From Amyloporia xantha (Eukaryota > Basidiomycota > Agaricomycetes > Polyporales > Adustoporiaceae), in NCBI GenBank assembly GCA_036971615.1, contig JAYKKR010000042.1:205068-269067 (forward strand): a DNA stretch of 64,000 nt, given 5' to 3'. A model generated the notes under the pieces. It saw only the letters and a program-made list of their open reading frames with translations. It ran no database searches and was not told the DNA's origin. Position 1 is the stretch's first letter. Each line of letters opens with the position of its first letter. The position numbers and the translations under genes were made by a program. Below are positions 21,270 through 32,497 of this stretch, in pieces.

Positions 21270-22910
21270 GCCTGTCTCATATCTCATCTTTTGTATCCTG
21301 TATCTCATGACTCATCACTTGTTATGACACATTTTCTAGGATGCATCCTATTCACTATCCTATGTGACATAGTATTTCTGGCAGATTAATCTGACTTGTA
21401 TTATTTTAATAGTGAGCATGTTGTAATGGAGTGATATTCCAAGATGTCCCACTCTCTCATTGGATCTCATGTTGTACAACTCAACACTCAGATCTCATGA
21501 AGCTCCACAATGCATCACTGAGATCCCATATTATTATATGCTTTACATCTCATGTCCCAGGGCTGAAGACTTGCACTGCATAATTTTGTCTCATCTCAGG
21601 ATGTGTGTCTCATATAAAAGCATCACTCATGTCTTATCTCACAGCTCCCCTCTCATATCTCACAGCTCATGTCACATGACCATGTGACACATCTTACATG
21701 GCACATTAAATGATTCACAATTCATGTCAGACAACTTATATCTCACATTTCTCGTGGCTCACGTCTCATAACACTCATTTCTCACCTGATTGCCCAATAT
21801 CTGGCATATTTCAGCTCTTATGTTTCATATCTCAGCTCATATCCCATATCTCAAAATATTGGACACATAGCTTCTGACTTGTTAGACCTTATATGACACA
21901 TCTCCTGATGCATGTTCCCATCTGACATTGTAGATCTCACATCTCACATCTCATGTCAAAAGGACAAATCTCATAACTCATATTTTATGTCTCTCGTTGT
22001 AGATCTCATGAATTGCATCTTATATCTCATCTCCAGTTTTCTCCATGTCTCATGTTCATTTTCAACTTGTGACTCAAACCTTACGTCTCATAACCCATTA
22101 CTCAAACCTTACATTTCATATCCCATTACTCATGTCTGATATCTCAGAATGCTCAATGCATCATGCAAACTCACAACTTATTCCACATGACACATCTCAT
22201 GGTATGTGTTCTTATCTCATAATTCATATCTGAGTCTGCCTCATGTCTCAATTCCAGTCAGGTCTCATAATGCATATCTCACCTCTCATACTCTTTTCTC
22301 ATGTTTAATATTGCAAGTCTCATATCCTTGTTCTCACACCTAACATCTCAGACTGGTTTCTATGAATCAAACCTCACATCTCAAATGAGATATTATAGCT
22401 CATATATCACATTATTTGTTGCACATCTCTTGATGTCTTGACCAGTGTCTCATGTCTCACAGCCCATGAATCATGACCCATATCTCATTCCAGTTTGCCT
22501 CATGTCGCAAGTACAGCTAGATCTCATGATGCATATCCTTCTTCTCATGTCCAATATCTCAGATAGGTTCTTTCAAATCACATCTCACATCTCAAATGAG
22601 ATGTTATGGCTCATGGATCATATCACAAATCCTATATCTCTTGACCATTATCTCATGTCTCATAGTGCATGGCTCATGGTCCATGTCTCATCTTAGTCTG
22701 CCTCATGCCCCAAGTCCGGTCTCATGATGCATATCTTACATCTCCTGTCTCGTTTCTCATATCCCATGGCGCATATCTCATATCTCTTTTTTCATATCCA
22801 ACATCTCAGACTGTTTCCTATAAATGATATCCCACATCTCAATTGAGATATCATAGCTCATGGATCATATCACAAATCTCATATCTCTCCACCCACATCT
22901 CATGACTTAT
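21270..22910 (+). repeat. TCTCAT-rich low-complexity array with higher-order units
   Basis: TCTCAT, TCTCAC and related hexamers occur every 7-20 bases over about 1.6 kb on the plus strand. Within it, a longer unit recurs at about 22347, 22558 and 22804: CTCAGA(C/T) then TTTC, then CACATCTCAA(A/T)TGAGAT(A/G)T, then AGCTCAT, then GATCATATCACA. Each contains the near-palindrome ATCTCAATTGAGAT. Period is about 210-245 bp. A small outlier of the same hexamers lies at 23320-23400. Confidence 0.8.
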
Positions 22911-23546
22911 AACCCACAGCACAAGGCACACTTGTCACCTCTTGTCCACTTATCAAGTGAAATTGAAAACATCAAACATCCATTCTGGCTCTCAGATTTT
23001 TTGTAGTCCTTGGAGATATCTCATTTGGGTTCTGGGTTCTGGGCAAGAAGAAGCTAAGTATAGAGAAATAATATTGGTTTTTTTCTGATACAGTTGTCTG
23101 CCTTGATTTGCCTGCTTGAAGACATAGAGGAACATTCAAGAGAACTAGGCAAAATCAAGAGAATGCTAAGAGCACCAAACATTGCCAAGCAAGGGAATAG
23201 AAGATGATGAGTTTTCCTGACATGTTAGGTTATATTTGGACATAGCTATTGAAATTGAGATAAGAGCGCAAAGAGTGCCCCAACCTTAGTCAAGGTTTAG
23301 TATGTTGATATGAGATTAGAGTCATGGAGCTCATATCTCATATCTCATAAGTCATATCCCACATCTCATTGAGAACATCTCATATCTCATATTCTGCAAC
23401 TTACAAGATGATTAGTAGTAGAAACTGTTCATGAGCATTGGCAGGCAAGTCATAGTCACCAGAACAAAATAAGTGGGAAAGTTAGCAGCAAAAACTCGAG
23501 TAAATTTATGTAGACTTATGCCTTCGCTGGTATTCGTGAGCCGCCC
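22911..23546. other. AT-rich spacer
   Basis: No gene seen. It contains the short TCTCAT outlier at 23320-23400 and otherwise unique AT-rich sequence. Confidence 0.5.
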
Positions 23547-23915
23547 TCAGTCTGCCGAAAACGTTAGGGCCGTGCAGCAGCATTTCCAGGGTATATCCGT
23601 TATACGAGGTGCAATTAGACATGTTCTAACCGCGAGACGCTTGTGATAGTACGATCTCGTCGGTATAGGAGCTGTGGCATGTCTGGGATCTAAATCACCT
23701 TCATTATAGTCTTTCCAGCCACCAACGTCGCAAGGGTGTACCGGCTTACCATGCAGCAGACACATCTGAAAGTCTATGGTAGCGTTGTCCTTCTTTCCAG
23801 CACGAGAAGTACGCCGGAGGGATGGGGGGGATACATGGCCATAGTTCAGAGCCAAGCGCCGCAGATTAGCGAAATTGTAAGAAATGAGTAGAGGATGGCA
23901 CAAATTAGCCACCAT
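23547..23915 (-). CDS. Short protein of the HPCDxGGW family, diverged copy
   Basis: A 122-residue frame containing LRRTSRAGKKDNATIDFQMC and PVHPCDVGGWKDYNEGDLDP. The second block matches the frame at 29028-28384 (PVHPCDIGGWEDEDEGGVDL) and, more weakly, that at 33076-32498. It lacks the Cys-rich middle part of those two. The conserved HPCD(V/I)GGW(K/E)D word suggests real coding, perhaps a terminal exon of a longer gene, since a start at 23915 leaves only a short N-terminus. Function unknown. Confidence 0.45.
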   Translation of the reverse strand: MVANLCHPLLISYNFANLRRLALNYGHVSPPSLRRTSRAGKKDNATIDFQMCLLHGKPVHPCDVGGWKDYNEGDLDPRHATAPIPTRSYYHKRLAVRTCLIAPRITDIPWKCCCTALTFSAD

Positions 23916-24669
23916 ATCGAGCGAATCGAAATAGCATTTGGTGACAAAACAGTTGGAAGATCAGGAGCTCCTTTATACAGAGTCGCAAAATCTGATACAG
24001 GCAATGCGGAGCGCAAGCTGAGCAACTAGGATTGCGGTTATCACAGGTCGCCGACTGTGCCGCCATCTTGTCGTTGAGCAGTAGCCATCGCTCACGCTCG
24101 ACTGCTACAAGTTAGAGAACGGCGCAGAAAGGTGGCGCTTGGCCGCTTGAGCTCCTTGTCAATCAACCGCCCCATCCAAGCAGCGAGTTGAACATCGAGA
24201 ACCGTGGCGTTAAGTTGAAGTGTCTATTATTATTCAACTTACAGTAGCACTAGCTTCACAGATCGCAATAAGCCAAATGTACAGGAAATGCAAATTGATG
24301 AAGGAAATCTGGCAGCCGTCGTAGCACAGATCTAACCACAACTATTATCTGCCTTTATTCGTGTGTTATGCCACGGCTGCGGTGCAACATACGCACCCGT
24401 TTAGTCAAATATGTGTCACTGTGTGCTGCCGATACACCTGGGTTATAAAATTGGCAGTCAAAACCTGGCACTGTAGTCATGCTTAATATACATGATCCCT
24501 TCCCCGACATGACCATAAGATTACTAGATCCTTCCCGGCACGATAACAAAAACCAGACAGCAGCGAAACGCAAATGAAATTGGACTATAAGAGCAGAGAC
24601 GGACGAGAGCACGACGATAGGTCAAATTGGACAATTGAACATGCACTAATCAAGTGGTGCATTTTAGAG
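23916..24669. other. Spacer without a supported gene
   Basis: Only short open frames are present. A minus-strand frame of 85 codons at 24612-24355 has no recognisable feature. Confidence 0.45.
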
Positions 24670-25296
24670 CTAAGAACAGACATTAGACCCGAACATCCCG
24701 TCGAACGAAGCTCCTTTAGACGTACCAAAATCTGAGGACAAATTGTGGCCAACGTTGCCATTCACATTGCCATCTCCACTTTCCTCGCAACCTTCAGCTT
24801 CTTCATTGTTATCCACCTCGTCATCGCTCTGTTCTTCATCGTCGCTGTCATCCTGTGTCTCTGTGGCATCACCATCGGACAGCTCCTCGTCCGAATCCGA
24901 CTCCCAAACGCCTGTGTCAGGAAGTAGCTCCCCATCCAAGGGATTGTAAGTCCCGTCATCGTACCGATACCAGTGGGCCTCCTCATTGGTGCGCAGAAGC
25001 TTCGCGAGTCTGTAGGCGTATTCTATGGGTACGACCTGGGAGGGGTCTATCGAGCTATAGGTAGGCCGCTTGCGCCTGTCCCTGTAGTCGACGTAGATAG
25101 CGTACACAATTTCAAGATTACCGTCGACCCAACAACTCAGAACATTGGTACAATTGCTCATCGTTGCGATATACTCGACTGCTGCGAGATACAGACGGAG
25201 GTCCGTGACGCCCTTGACGTTGGAAAGAAGGCCGTGTTTTTTGGCGAAATTAATCGCATATTCATCAGTTATAGGCCAACCAAGGACCCAAGGCAT
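24670..25296 (-). CDS. Agaricomycete hypothetical protein with acidic C-terminus
   Basis: An intronless frame of 208 residues from ATG at 25296 (MPWVLGWPITDEYAINFAKK). The N-terminal 120 residues form a folded-looking domain (CTNVLSCWVDGNLEIVYAIY, then DPSQVVPIEYAYRLAKLL). The C-terminal 90 residues are strongly acidic (runs of D, E and S), typical of a flexible or histone/nucleic-acid-mimicking tail. I recall similar short mushroom proteins starting MPW.LGWPI.DE but know no function. It is transcribed divergently from the PD-(D/E)XK-like gene, whose likely start is 351 bp away, so they may share a promoter. Confidence 0.65.
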   Translation of the reverse strand: MPWVLGWPITDEYAINFAKKHGLLSNVKGVTDLRLYLAAVEYIATMSNCTNVLSCWVDGNLEIVYAIYVDYRDRRKRPTYSSIDPSQVVPIEYAYRLAKLLRTNEEAHWYRYDDGTYNPLDGELLPDTGVWESDSDEELSDGDATETQDDSDDEEQSDDEVDNNEEAEGCEESGDGNVNGNVGHNLSSDFGTSKGASFDGMFGSNVCS

Positions 25297-25602
25297 CTTT
25301 GAATGCAAGTTGTAGAAGTGAACGGTGCGTACTCGGTAGTTGATTTGATGTTATCAGGCGTGGCTCTGGAGGATTTGCGCTTTATAAACAACATATCACA
25401 TGATGTTGGCCACAACCAAGCGATCAATCGGACTTCGACCTACTTCGGCTGGAAATACTTATCCCCATCAGATCTTACTTGTACTTATTACTCGAATGGT
25501 TTCCGTGGGACCTGGTCCATCCAAGATGTATTGTACTTGTTTCCAGCCACACCGTTCTTTACAGCTCCGCGATGTGGTCAGGGATGTGGCCTGGGGTTGA
25601 GG

Positions 25603-25609
25603 TATTTAA
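25603..25609 (+). promoter_or_regulatory. TATA-like element for the PD-(D/E)XK-like gene
   Basis: TATTTAA lies 38 bp before the ATG chosen at 25648, in the 351-bp spacer shared with the divergent minus-strand gene. Confidence 0.3.
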
Positions 25610-25647
25610 TCAGATTGAAGTCCATCTTCGTGATCGCTATCGACACT

Positions 25648-27060
25648 ATGCATCTCTCTCGCTCACTGGAAGCACTCGATCTGTCTCTCCTCAAAGGGAT
25701 GGATCCTGCCCATAAAGTGGAGCTCGACACTATCCAGGCCCTGGCGGGTGACTTCGATGAGCACAACCCGTACGGCTTGGAATGTCACTTCTACATATAC
25801 TGGACCCATGCATTCTATGGTTTCCTTCCTGGAGGCCCGGCAAACTTCAGAGTTGGCCCTCAGTATGCTTTATCAAAGCAGCAAACCAACAGTGACGGAG
25901 AGAATCGGAGGATGTCCAGGCTTCCTGACTTCTCTCTCTTTTTTTTAGATGGTCATCAAGGGTACCCTCATCCAATCGACACTTTTGAGCAAGTCACCAC
26001 CCGAGAGGAAATGTCTCAACTTTATAAAGGTACCCGTGTTGTTGACAAGTTCAGAGTCTTGGCTATCTGCGAGGTCAAGGGCTTGCCCAAAATCCCGGAA
26101 TCGTGGCGCGGTGATGGGTTTATACATCAATTCGACATCACTTGGCGAAGGAAATTTGTTGAGGCGCAAGCAGGAGTTCGCAACCAGGCGGCGGTTTACT
26201 TTGGAGCTCAAGGAAAAAGGAATATTGTCCTGATAGCATGTGTGGGAAATTGGTTTTGTTGGGCGGTGTGCAAGTACAACATGATCTCTCCGGTCTCCAG
26301 TAATGTCGACTCTACATACAAACCATCCCCCGATTCCAGTTTTGAACTCGGAGTCCAAGATGCATATACCAAAATCCTGCCGAGCCGAACCCGGTAAATA
26401 CGATGCTCTATACTGAAAAAATATTCTATGGCTAACGTCTACATAGGGCTCTGCGTCCTTTAAATGTTCTTGTTCAACCGTAAGTCGTTCAGTAATCGTT
26501 TACTGCCAGTGTTTCAATGCCAGACTAGGGATAAATATGGCTCTGTTACCACCAAGAACAATGACCAAAATTCCAGCATGACAAGGTGCGTGTGATCGTA
26601 GCTGCTCTTTCGAGGTGACATGCCTTAATGCAATGTCAATTCAGTGCGAAAGGTAAATGGAAAGACAAAGGAAAAGGAAAAGGAAAAGGCAAAGGAAAGG
26701 GTAAAGAGCGAGAACAACCACCGCCATTTGCAGTCCGCTCCTTGACTTCTGCTGCCGTTCCATCCACTAGGTACTGTGTCAGCACTTGCCAGGATTGATC
26801 GTTCGAGTACTCATGAACGGATTGGTTCATATTTATTCAGTCACTCAGGTATCGCGAGAGCTACTTCGTCGAGCTATCAAACCGGCCAGCAACATAGAGC
26901 GTCTCCTTTAGCAGGTCCTAGTCGTCTCCGGTGCGAGCAGTCTTCAAAATATTGTCATCTATCTCACTACGGATGTTTTCTTGCTTACACAGGAGGGAAA
27001 GGGGAAACGGAGGAATTCCCGCTACTCAACAGCTGGGGTCTGGCAACAGTGGTGGCTTAA
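25648..27060 (+). CDS. PD-(D/E)XK-like Agaricomycete protein, multi-exon
   Basis: I place the start at ATG 25648 (MHLSRSLEALDLSLLKGMD), not at the earlier in-frame ATG 25303, because the intervening residues look non-coding and the former resembles the usual N-terminus of this family. The domain has RLPDFSLFF and, 48 residues on, RVLAICEVKGLPK, i.e. P-D..E-x-K spaced as in restriction-endonuclease-like folds, then VLIACVGNWFCWAVCKYN and TYKPSPDSSFELG. After ..SRT a 54-nt intron leads to ALRPLNVLVQP. Later short exons carry a Lys/Gly run (GKGKGKGKGKG) and Ser-rich sequence. The end is uncertain: TAA at 27058-27060 closes one path, and alternative splicing could extend to about 27260. Whether it is an active nuclease cannot be told from sequence. 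Confidence 0.55.
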
Positions 27061-27929
27061 TCGTGCCCAATATGCAAGTATTAGGGTTCGTCTCCATCTA
27101 ATAGTCGCACTGTATTGTACATGTTGACATATGCGCTCATGCAGCATTGTATGGACGCCATGGCTACCGTGGACAGCGCCACATGCACAGGTTAACAAAG
27201 CTAGGCTACTCGAAGCGATACACAACACCAACAAAGATCCCGAACTTGAATATTGACCGGTGGGAGTGAGATTTGTCCGTTCAACATAATATGTCGTTTA
27301 TGATACTGCTTGATTGGAGGTAGAAGAACCTTGTTGTATATCATCACTTGTGCGTAATCATACCGCTATCCCCTCTAAAGTGGAGATGTTATGTGAGCGA
27401 TGTTTTCATTGGCAGAGGCGACTCACGCAACTGGTCATTGGTCTATTGTATTCTGTCCAAGACGGTCCGAAAGCCAGCTTGTCCGTGATCGAAAGCGGAA
27501 GCTTTCTAACAAAATGTCTGAGCGATCAACGCCAAGGCCATGTAGCATAGCCGTTCTTTCGCTAGAACTACATTATGAGCTATGCATGTGATGGGAAAGA
27601 CTCAGGATAAATAAGTCGCGGACGCCGCTTGTGGATATGATCCTGGAATAGCCGACTCCAGAGTCCATGTTCGTCACTGTATCATATAGGGGCCGCCTAC
27701 GTATGCATTATTTGTATAGTAAACAGCAGAACACGTCCACACGTAGCAAAGTGATACACGACGAGTCCAGTGACCGTGGCGTTACATACGCTAGATAAAA
27801 CATCAAAAGATTTAGAGCAGCGAGCACTGAGTATATCTACTCACAGTCCAGTTCGAATGGCGCACTATTCTGGTACAACACAAAAGTCAATATGAGACAG
27901 GAAGACTGCGGGGGCACACTGCCAATATG
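27061..27929. other. Spacer before the duplicated cassettes
   Basis: No supported gene. The first 200 bp may be the last exon of the preceding gene. A plus-strand frame at 27314-27550 (78 codons) has no recognisable feature. Confidence 0.4.
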
Positions 27930-28190
27930 AAGCAGACTCTTGAAGTGAGTCCCACAGTTATTCTACATATTATGATGGACGTCCCTTATTTCCGCGCGGA
28001 CACCACCCCGTTCGACGTGACTATTCTGCGGATGCAATTTATGAAGTTGACCCAATTGGATCACGAATCGATCGCCCGGTAACCGTACAATGCTATTTCA
28101 TCGACTTCGGCATCTCAACTCGCTTTCGAAGGGGACTTCTCCATATGTCCTCGGTAGACAAGACAGGGATAAGAAATGCTTGTCACTGCG
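27930..28190 (+). pseudogene. Truncated third copy of the kinase-like gene
   Basis: Starting with CTTGAAGTGAGT, the end of exon 2 and its donor, the sequence jumps directly to ATTATGATGGACG from exon 4, so the short exon carrying HRD is deleted. It then reads GRPLFPRGHHPVRRDYSADAIYEV and YFIDFGISTRF, equal to the activation-loop part of the two full genes, before losing frame near 28130. No start, no P-loop region and no C-lobe remain. It marks the left edge of the tandem duplication. Confidence 0.75.
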
Positions 28191-28383
28191 CTGCACGCAT
28201 CAAGTACTCGACTTCTCTATTCAAAACCTTTGGTATATGATCTATGGGTTATTCCTCCATAATTATATAGCTCGGCATGAGACTAGATACACCGACTGCA
28301 TAATCCCAACAATCCAGTTTGCATGAGATCCCATAATAATAACAGACAGACAAGAGAAACTATTTCCTTAACACGGGATGCCA

Positions 28384-29028
28384 TTAGGCACGACCCAATG
28401 ATGGGATGCTCACGATAGTACGACCTGGTTGGTGTAGGAACTGTGGCATCTCTAGATCTACGCCACCTTCATCCTCGTCTTCCCAGCCACCAATGTCGCA
28501 AGGGTGGACCGGCTGACCATGTGACAGACCCGTCTGCCGGTCTATGGCAATCTTGTCGCTCTTTCCAGGAGGAGAGGTACAAGGGAGGGATGCACGGCTG
28601 TGTCTCAATGCCAGACGGACCGGTTTGACCGATAGACGGTGCTTATGACTGCGTGCAACGAAGCCTTGCCTGAGCCGTCGTAACATATGAGGCACCTCGT
28701 GGGGAAGACACAAGGTACAATTATGGCAATGCATGCTCGAAATACGACCTGTCGATGATGGGGGAAGGGACCGGATTCTGATCCTGCTCCTTTTGGAGAC
28801 ATTATCATTCCAACCGGTACTGCCACGCAAACCGTGCGCTCTCCACGTAGCACGAGATGTGATGGGTGAAAGAAGGGACGAAGAAGCATGCACATCTTCT
28901 CTGTTCGACCAGGACGAGGTAGGGTTTACGACAGTGGAGGCAAACCTCGTCCGTGCTGTCTGTGACGTGGACGATCGCAGAACGCTGCAGAAGGAACTTT
29001 CTGTGACTGACATGAGGATACCGCTCAC
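28384..29028 (-). CDS. Cassette 1: small Cys/His protein of the HPCDxGGW family
   Basis: An uninterrupted 214-codon minus-strand frame. A Ser/Thr/Arg-rich N-terminus leads to LPPSSTGRISSMHCHNCTLC, then LPHEVPHMLRRLRQ and, near the C-terminus, GQPVHPCDIGGWEDEDEG. The paralogue at 33076-32498 keeps LPPSSTGxISxxxCxxCxxC/S, LPHxVxHxLR and the WEDED end, and both are open throughout, which supports coding. The CxxC..C plus His pattern could bind a metal, but I know no such family. It is transcribed towards the preceding kinase relic and away from the TM gene at 29680. Antisense noise cannot be fully excluded because no intron is seen. Confidence 0.5.
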   Translation of the reverse strand: MSGILMSVTESSFCSVLRSSTSQTARTRFASTVVNPTSSWSNREDVHASSSLLSPITSRATWRAHGLRGSTGWNDNVSKRSRIRIRSLPPSSTGRISSMHCHNCTLCLPHEVPHMLRRLRQGFVARSHKHRLSVKPVRLALRHSRASLPCTSPPGKSDKIAIDRQTGLSHGQPVHPCDIGGWEDEDEGGVDLEMPQFLHQPGRTIVSIPSLGRA

Positions 29029-29193
29029 GCACTAAGGGAATTTGATTTCCTGACCTGAACGGCTAGAAGTCTCCGTCCCAAGCGACTCGCATTGAGGTGC
29101 AGAGTCCGACGGTCTGCGAAGTGTAGCATCTGCATCACCAGTCCATCTCCTTCCTTCGCTCTGCAGCCTCTTCCTTTCCTCTGAAGTCGTTGT

Positions 29194-29680
29194 CTATTGG
29201 ACGTCCTTCAGGATTCTACGACGCTCAATCAGTCTGGAAGCTGGTAGACATACCAATATGTCCGCCCGTACTTCTTTGACCTCTTTGCATAAGACGTAAA
29301 GCTTACGCGATAGACCTTTCATCATCTCTTTCAATTGCTGTCCGATAGTTGTGGCGCAATATGTCACTGTTCGACACTGTTCGGCACGGTCGCGGATGCT
29401 AAAGCAGTATTGAACACTCACAGTACACCCTCGCAGGTGGTGAGACTTACTTTGACAGGTGATCGCCAGTAAGGGCTATGAAGTTGCTCTCCGCAAACAA
29501 ACCTTCTTCTGACACAGAGCGAAGAAGACATTCTGTCTCTTGCAAAGTCTGGTCGAATATTTGCAACTTTGTCGATGGTAATTGACTGTTGATCAGTGCA
29601 ACCATGAGAGGCAACAGTCCAATAGTCCCAAGTGCACCTGCCACGACACCCCATATATTGTAGGCAGCCGCCGCAGACAT
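29194..29680 (-). CDS. Cassette 1: single-TM protein with helical C-terminus
   Basis: Exons 29680-29451 and 29398-29194 give 144 residues. Residues 7-30 (YNIWGVVAGALGTIGLLPLM and following) form one hydrophobic, glycine-rich segment at the very N-terminus. The rest is amphipathic: KLQIFDQTLQETECLLRSVS, then GQQLKEMMKGLSRKLYVLCK. A membrane helix followed by a helical bundle recalls HeLo-like and related fungal death-domain proteins, but the resemblance is of layout only. The intron is required here, since reading through meets a stop. It is divergent to the kinase-like gene, with 386 bp between start codons, so joint regulation is likely. Confidence 0.65.
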
Positions 29681-30066
29681 TTAGAAGAGTGAAATCTGGA
29701 CGCAAGATCGTCTGGATGCCAGTGTGGTAAATTGGGGACCAGGTCGAAAAGAGAATGACATCGACCCCGCAGGTCTCATGCCTCGTTCATAAGCTGATGC
29801 TCAAGCTCAAGGCTGTACCTGTAGCTGACGCAAGACATCGGCACCAGGGGGAGATGCCCGTCATCCATGCGGAGGGACATGTCGAAACAGCGTGTTCAGA
29901 GCCTGCTGCATGTCCCCGGTAGAGATCGATCGCGATTCATCACGTGCTCTACGATAGTTCACTCATGTTCGCAAGTTGACTGGGAGCTGCTCGCTAACTA
30001 CACCCTTCAGACTTCTCATTGAACAAGGACATCCTTGAATCATCAACTGGAATAATTCAATTCGAT

Positions 30067-31414
30067 ATGACTAATCGCGCCCATCAATTGCCTTCATATG
30101 CTCTTCTATCAGCTGAAGAAACTGAGCGATATGCTGAGCTCACCGAGAAAGGAACTTATGGTCTCGCCTCGGTGGAAAAGCTTTGGAGAGATCGTCAAAT
30201 ACATTTGGAGCATCGCGGATATCAGTTGAGACCTCGTTACCGTCCAGATTGGACCCCCTCATGGCTAGGAACGAATCTTGATCCAACTTTCTGTGAGGAT
30301 TCTATCATCCTGAATGTACGCAATTTAACATGAAACTCCTTGGGAGACCACTGAGCTCAATTACACATCTCTTCACAAGAAACACAATGTTATTGATGCG
30401 ATGCGCATCAGTGATGGCTCATCGGTGTCAATTAAAGTAACACGCAGTAACTCCGATGAGATCGCTATAGCCTCTTTCCTCTCGTCTCCAGAACTCATGA
30501 AGGATCCCACGAATCATTGTATAACTCTTCTGGAATTCATGCCTGATCCTTTGGACTCGAACTCATCTTTGATGGTCATGCCTTATCTTCGCCCGTTCGA
30601 TGATCCCGAATTCGGAGCAATTGGAGAAGTCGTCGACTTTGTAAGGCAGACGCTTGAAGTGAGTTTCACAGCTATTCTATATACTTCACATGGAACTCAA
30701 TTGCTGTATGATGTAGGGTCTTTGCTTTCTCCATCGACACCGGATAGCTCATCGGTAGGTCACATCATGCATTGGGAATTTCAGGTCGCCCGCTCACTCA
30801 ATCTAGGGACTGTGCAGCTGCTAATATTATGATGGACGGGCGTCCCTTGTTCCCGCACGGCCACCACCCCGTTCGACGTGACTATTCTGCGGATGCTATT
30901 TATGACGCTGTCTCACTCTCACGAATCGATCACCCTGTACGATACTATTTCATCGACTTCGGCATCTCGACTCGGTTTCCAAAGGGGGCTTCTCCATATG
31001 TCCTCGGTAGACAAGGTCGAGACAAGGAGGTCCCCGAACTGTCCTCGGAAGTCCCATATGACGCGTTTAAAGTCGACATTTTCACCTTGGGGAATTTGTA
31101 TGACAAGGAATTCGTACAGGTAGTCAATTCGCACACCTTCCAGCTTCATTCCATCTGACATATATATATAGAAATACCACGGCTTTGAATTTCTCCAACC
31201 ATTGCTAGATACAATGAAACAGCAACGGGCAGATCGTCGGCCCTCCGCTGACGAAGCGTTCAGGCACTTCGAAGATATACGAGCGCAACTGAACAGTACT
31301 CTCCTGCGGTGGCGACTCCGATCGAGGACCGAGTCGCAACCAGAACGTGTTCTATACGACACCGTTGCCGTGGCCCGGGAAGGGATATACCATCTGAAAC
31401 GTCTGGTGACCTAA
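30067..31414 (+). CDS. Cassette 1: protein-kinase-like protein
   Basis: Exons 30067-30315, 30380-30658, 30717-30754, 30807-31119 and 31172-31414 join in frame to 373 residues. An N-terminal family block (ELTEKGTYGL, VEKLWRDRQ, LGTNLDPTFCEDSIILN) precedes the kinase fold. VSIKVTR holds the likely ATP-anchoring Lys, MVMPYLRPFDDP the hinge, IAHRDCAAANIMMD the catalytic loop (HRD made by joining exons 3 and 4) and YYFIDFGISTRF the metal-binding DFG. The C-lobe has RPSADEAF. No clear glycine-rich loop is seen, and the APE motif is replaced by VPELSSEVPYDAFKVDIFTLG. Key catalytic residues are present, so it may be active. Such genes are expanded in mushrooms. Confidence 0.85.
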
Positions 31415-32497
31415 GGTTAGTGTCTTAGAAATAGCCTTGATATCGCCAGTTCTAATTATTTACATTCACAGAGCCCTTATGCTCACTGTGTATTGCATAG
31501 GCTTCCATGTGCTTTTTGCTTTCGTTTGTTTTCGATTTTAGATGTAATTGCGATCATTACCTGTCGGGGAGATTTGACAAATATCATTATTATTTACAGT
31601 GGAACCAATTGTAATATCAGGCCATGCTGAAAATGTTCCCTCGACATCAACTTGACGGATTGATTCCGGTATAAGTGTAACAACCTAACTGTCCGGAAGT
31701 GAATTGCAGCTTCGATGTATTGGCTTGGGCGAACATGGGCACACCCGAGGTTTAATTTCAGTTTGGCACTTCCCTCATTCTGTGCGACTCAGCGTTAGAC
31801 GGCGATGCTGATATATTGCACGTGTAAAATAGCCCCCAATGCATTATTGCTGTCTGCAGTAAAGCTGGCGCGTTTCCTGCACATCGCGCACATCTTCCTA
31901 TTCACATCTTCTGACCCCATTATCTCCAAAAGCGCTACGTGAATTCCTACACATGGGGGGGGGGGGTGTTTAAAATCTACTCTTCAAGATCTTTACTGCC
32001 GGCCATAGCTTTTATTTTTGAAAAGTTGACGCGGTAAGCTGACTCTCTGAGCACCCTTGTAATGTTTCATGTCCCTGTGTTTCGACAATAAAGCTAAATA
32101 ATAAGATGGGTTCTATATCAATGTATTCTATGAGATGTCCAGTGCACGCGTGGTGAGCCTCAGTGAAAATTTGGGGCTGCGTGCAGTGGTAGGCACGGAA
32201 TGCTTGTCTCCGCGCGCGCTGCGTGCCTCGAGCACTCGACCCCTCTACTCAAAACCTTTGATGTATACGATCTACGGGTTTGCCTCCATAAGTATATAGC
32301 TCAGCATGAGACTGGATACACTGATTGCATAATCCCAAACATCCAGTTTGTGCAAAATCCCAAAAATAATAACAGACAGACAGGAGAAACACTTTCCTTA
32401 ACACCGGGTGCCATTAGGCATGACCCGACGATGGGACGCATGCGAGAGCACGACCGCGGTGATATTGGAGCTGCGACATCTCGAGATCTAGATTGCA
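31415..32497. other. Cassette junction, non-coding
   Basis: The first 400 bp match the 3' flank of the second kinase-like gene. A 12-base G run lies at 31955-31966. From about 32200 the sequence matches the region after the kinase relic at 28.2 kb. An open plus-strand frame at 32200-32796 overlaps the minus-strand gene and is not supported. Confidence 0.5.

Noticed and set aside
25303..25647. An in-frame upstream ATG that would add 115 residues to the PD-(D/E)XK-like protein
   Set aside because: The added residues look like translated promoter, the ATG is 7 bp from the divergent start, and a family-like N-terminus begins at 25648.
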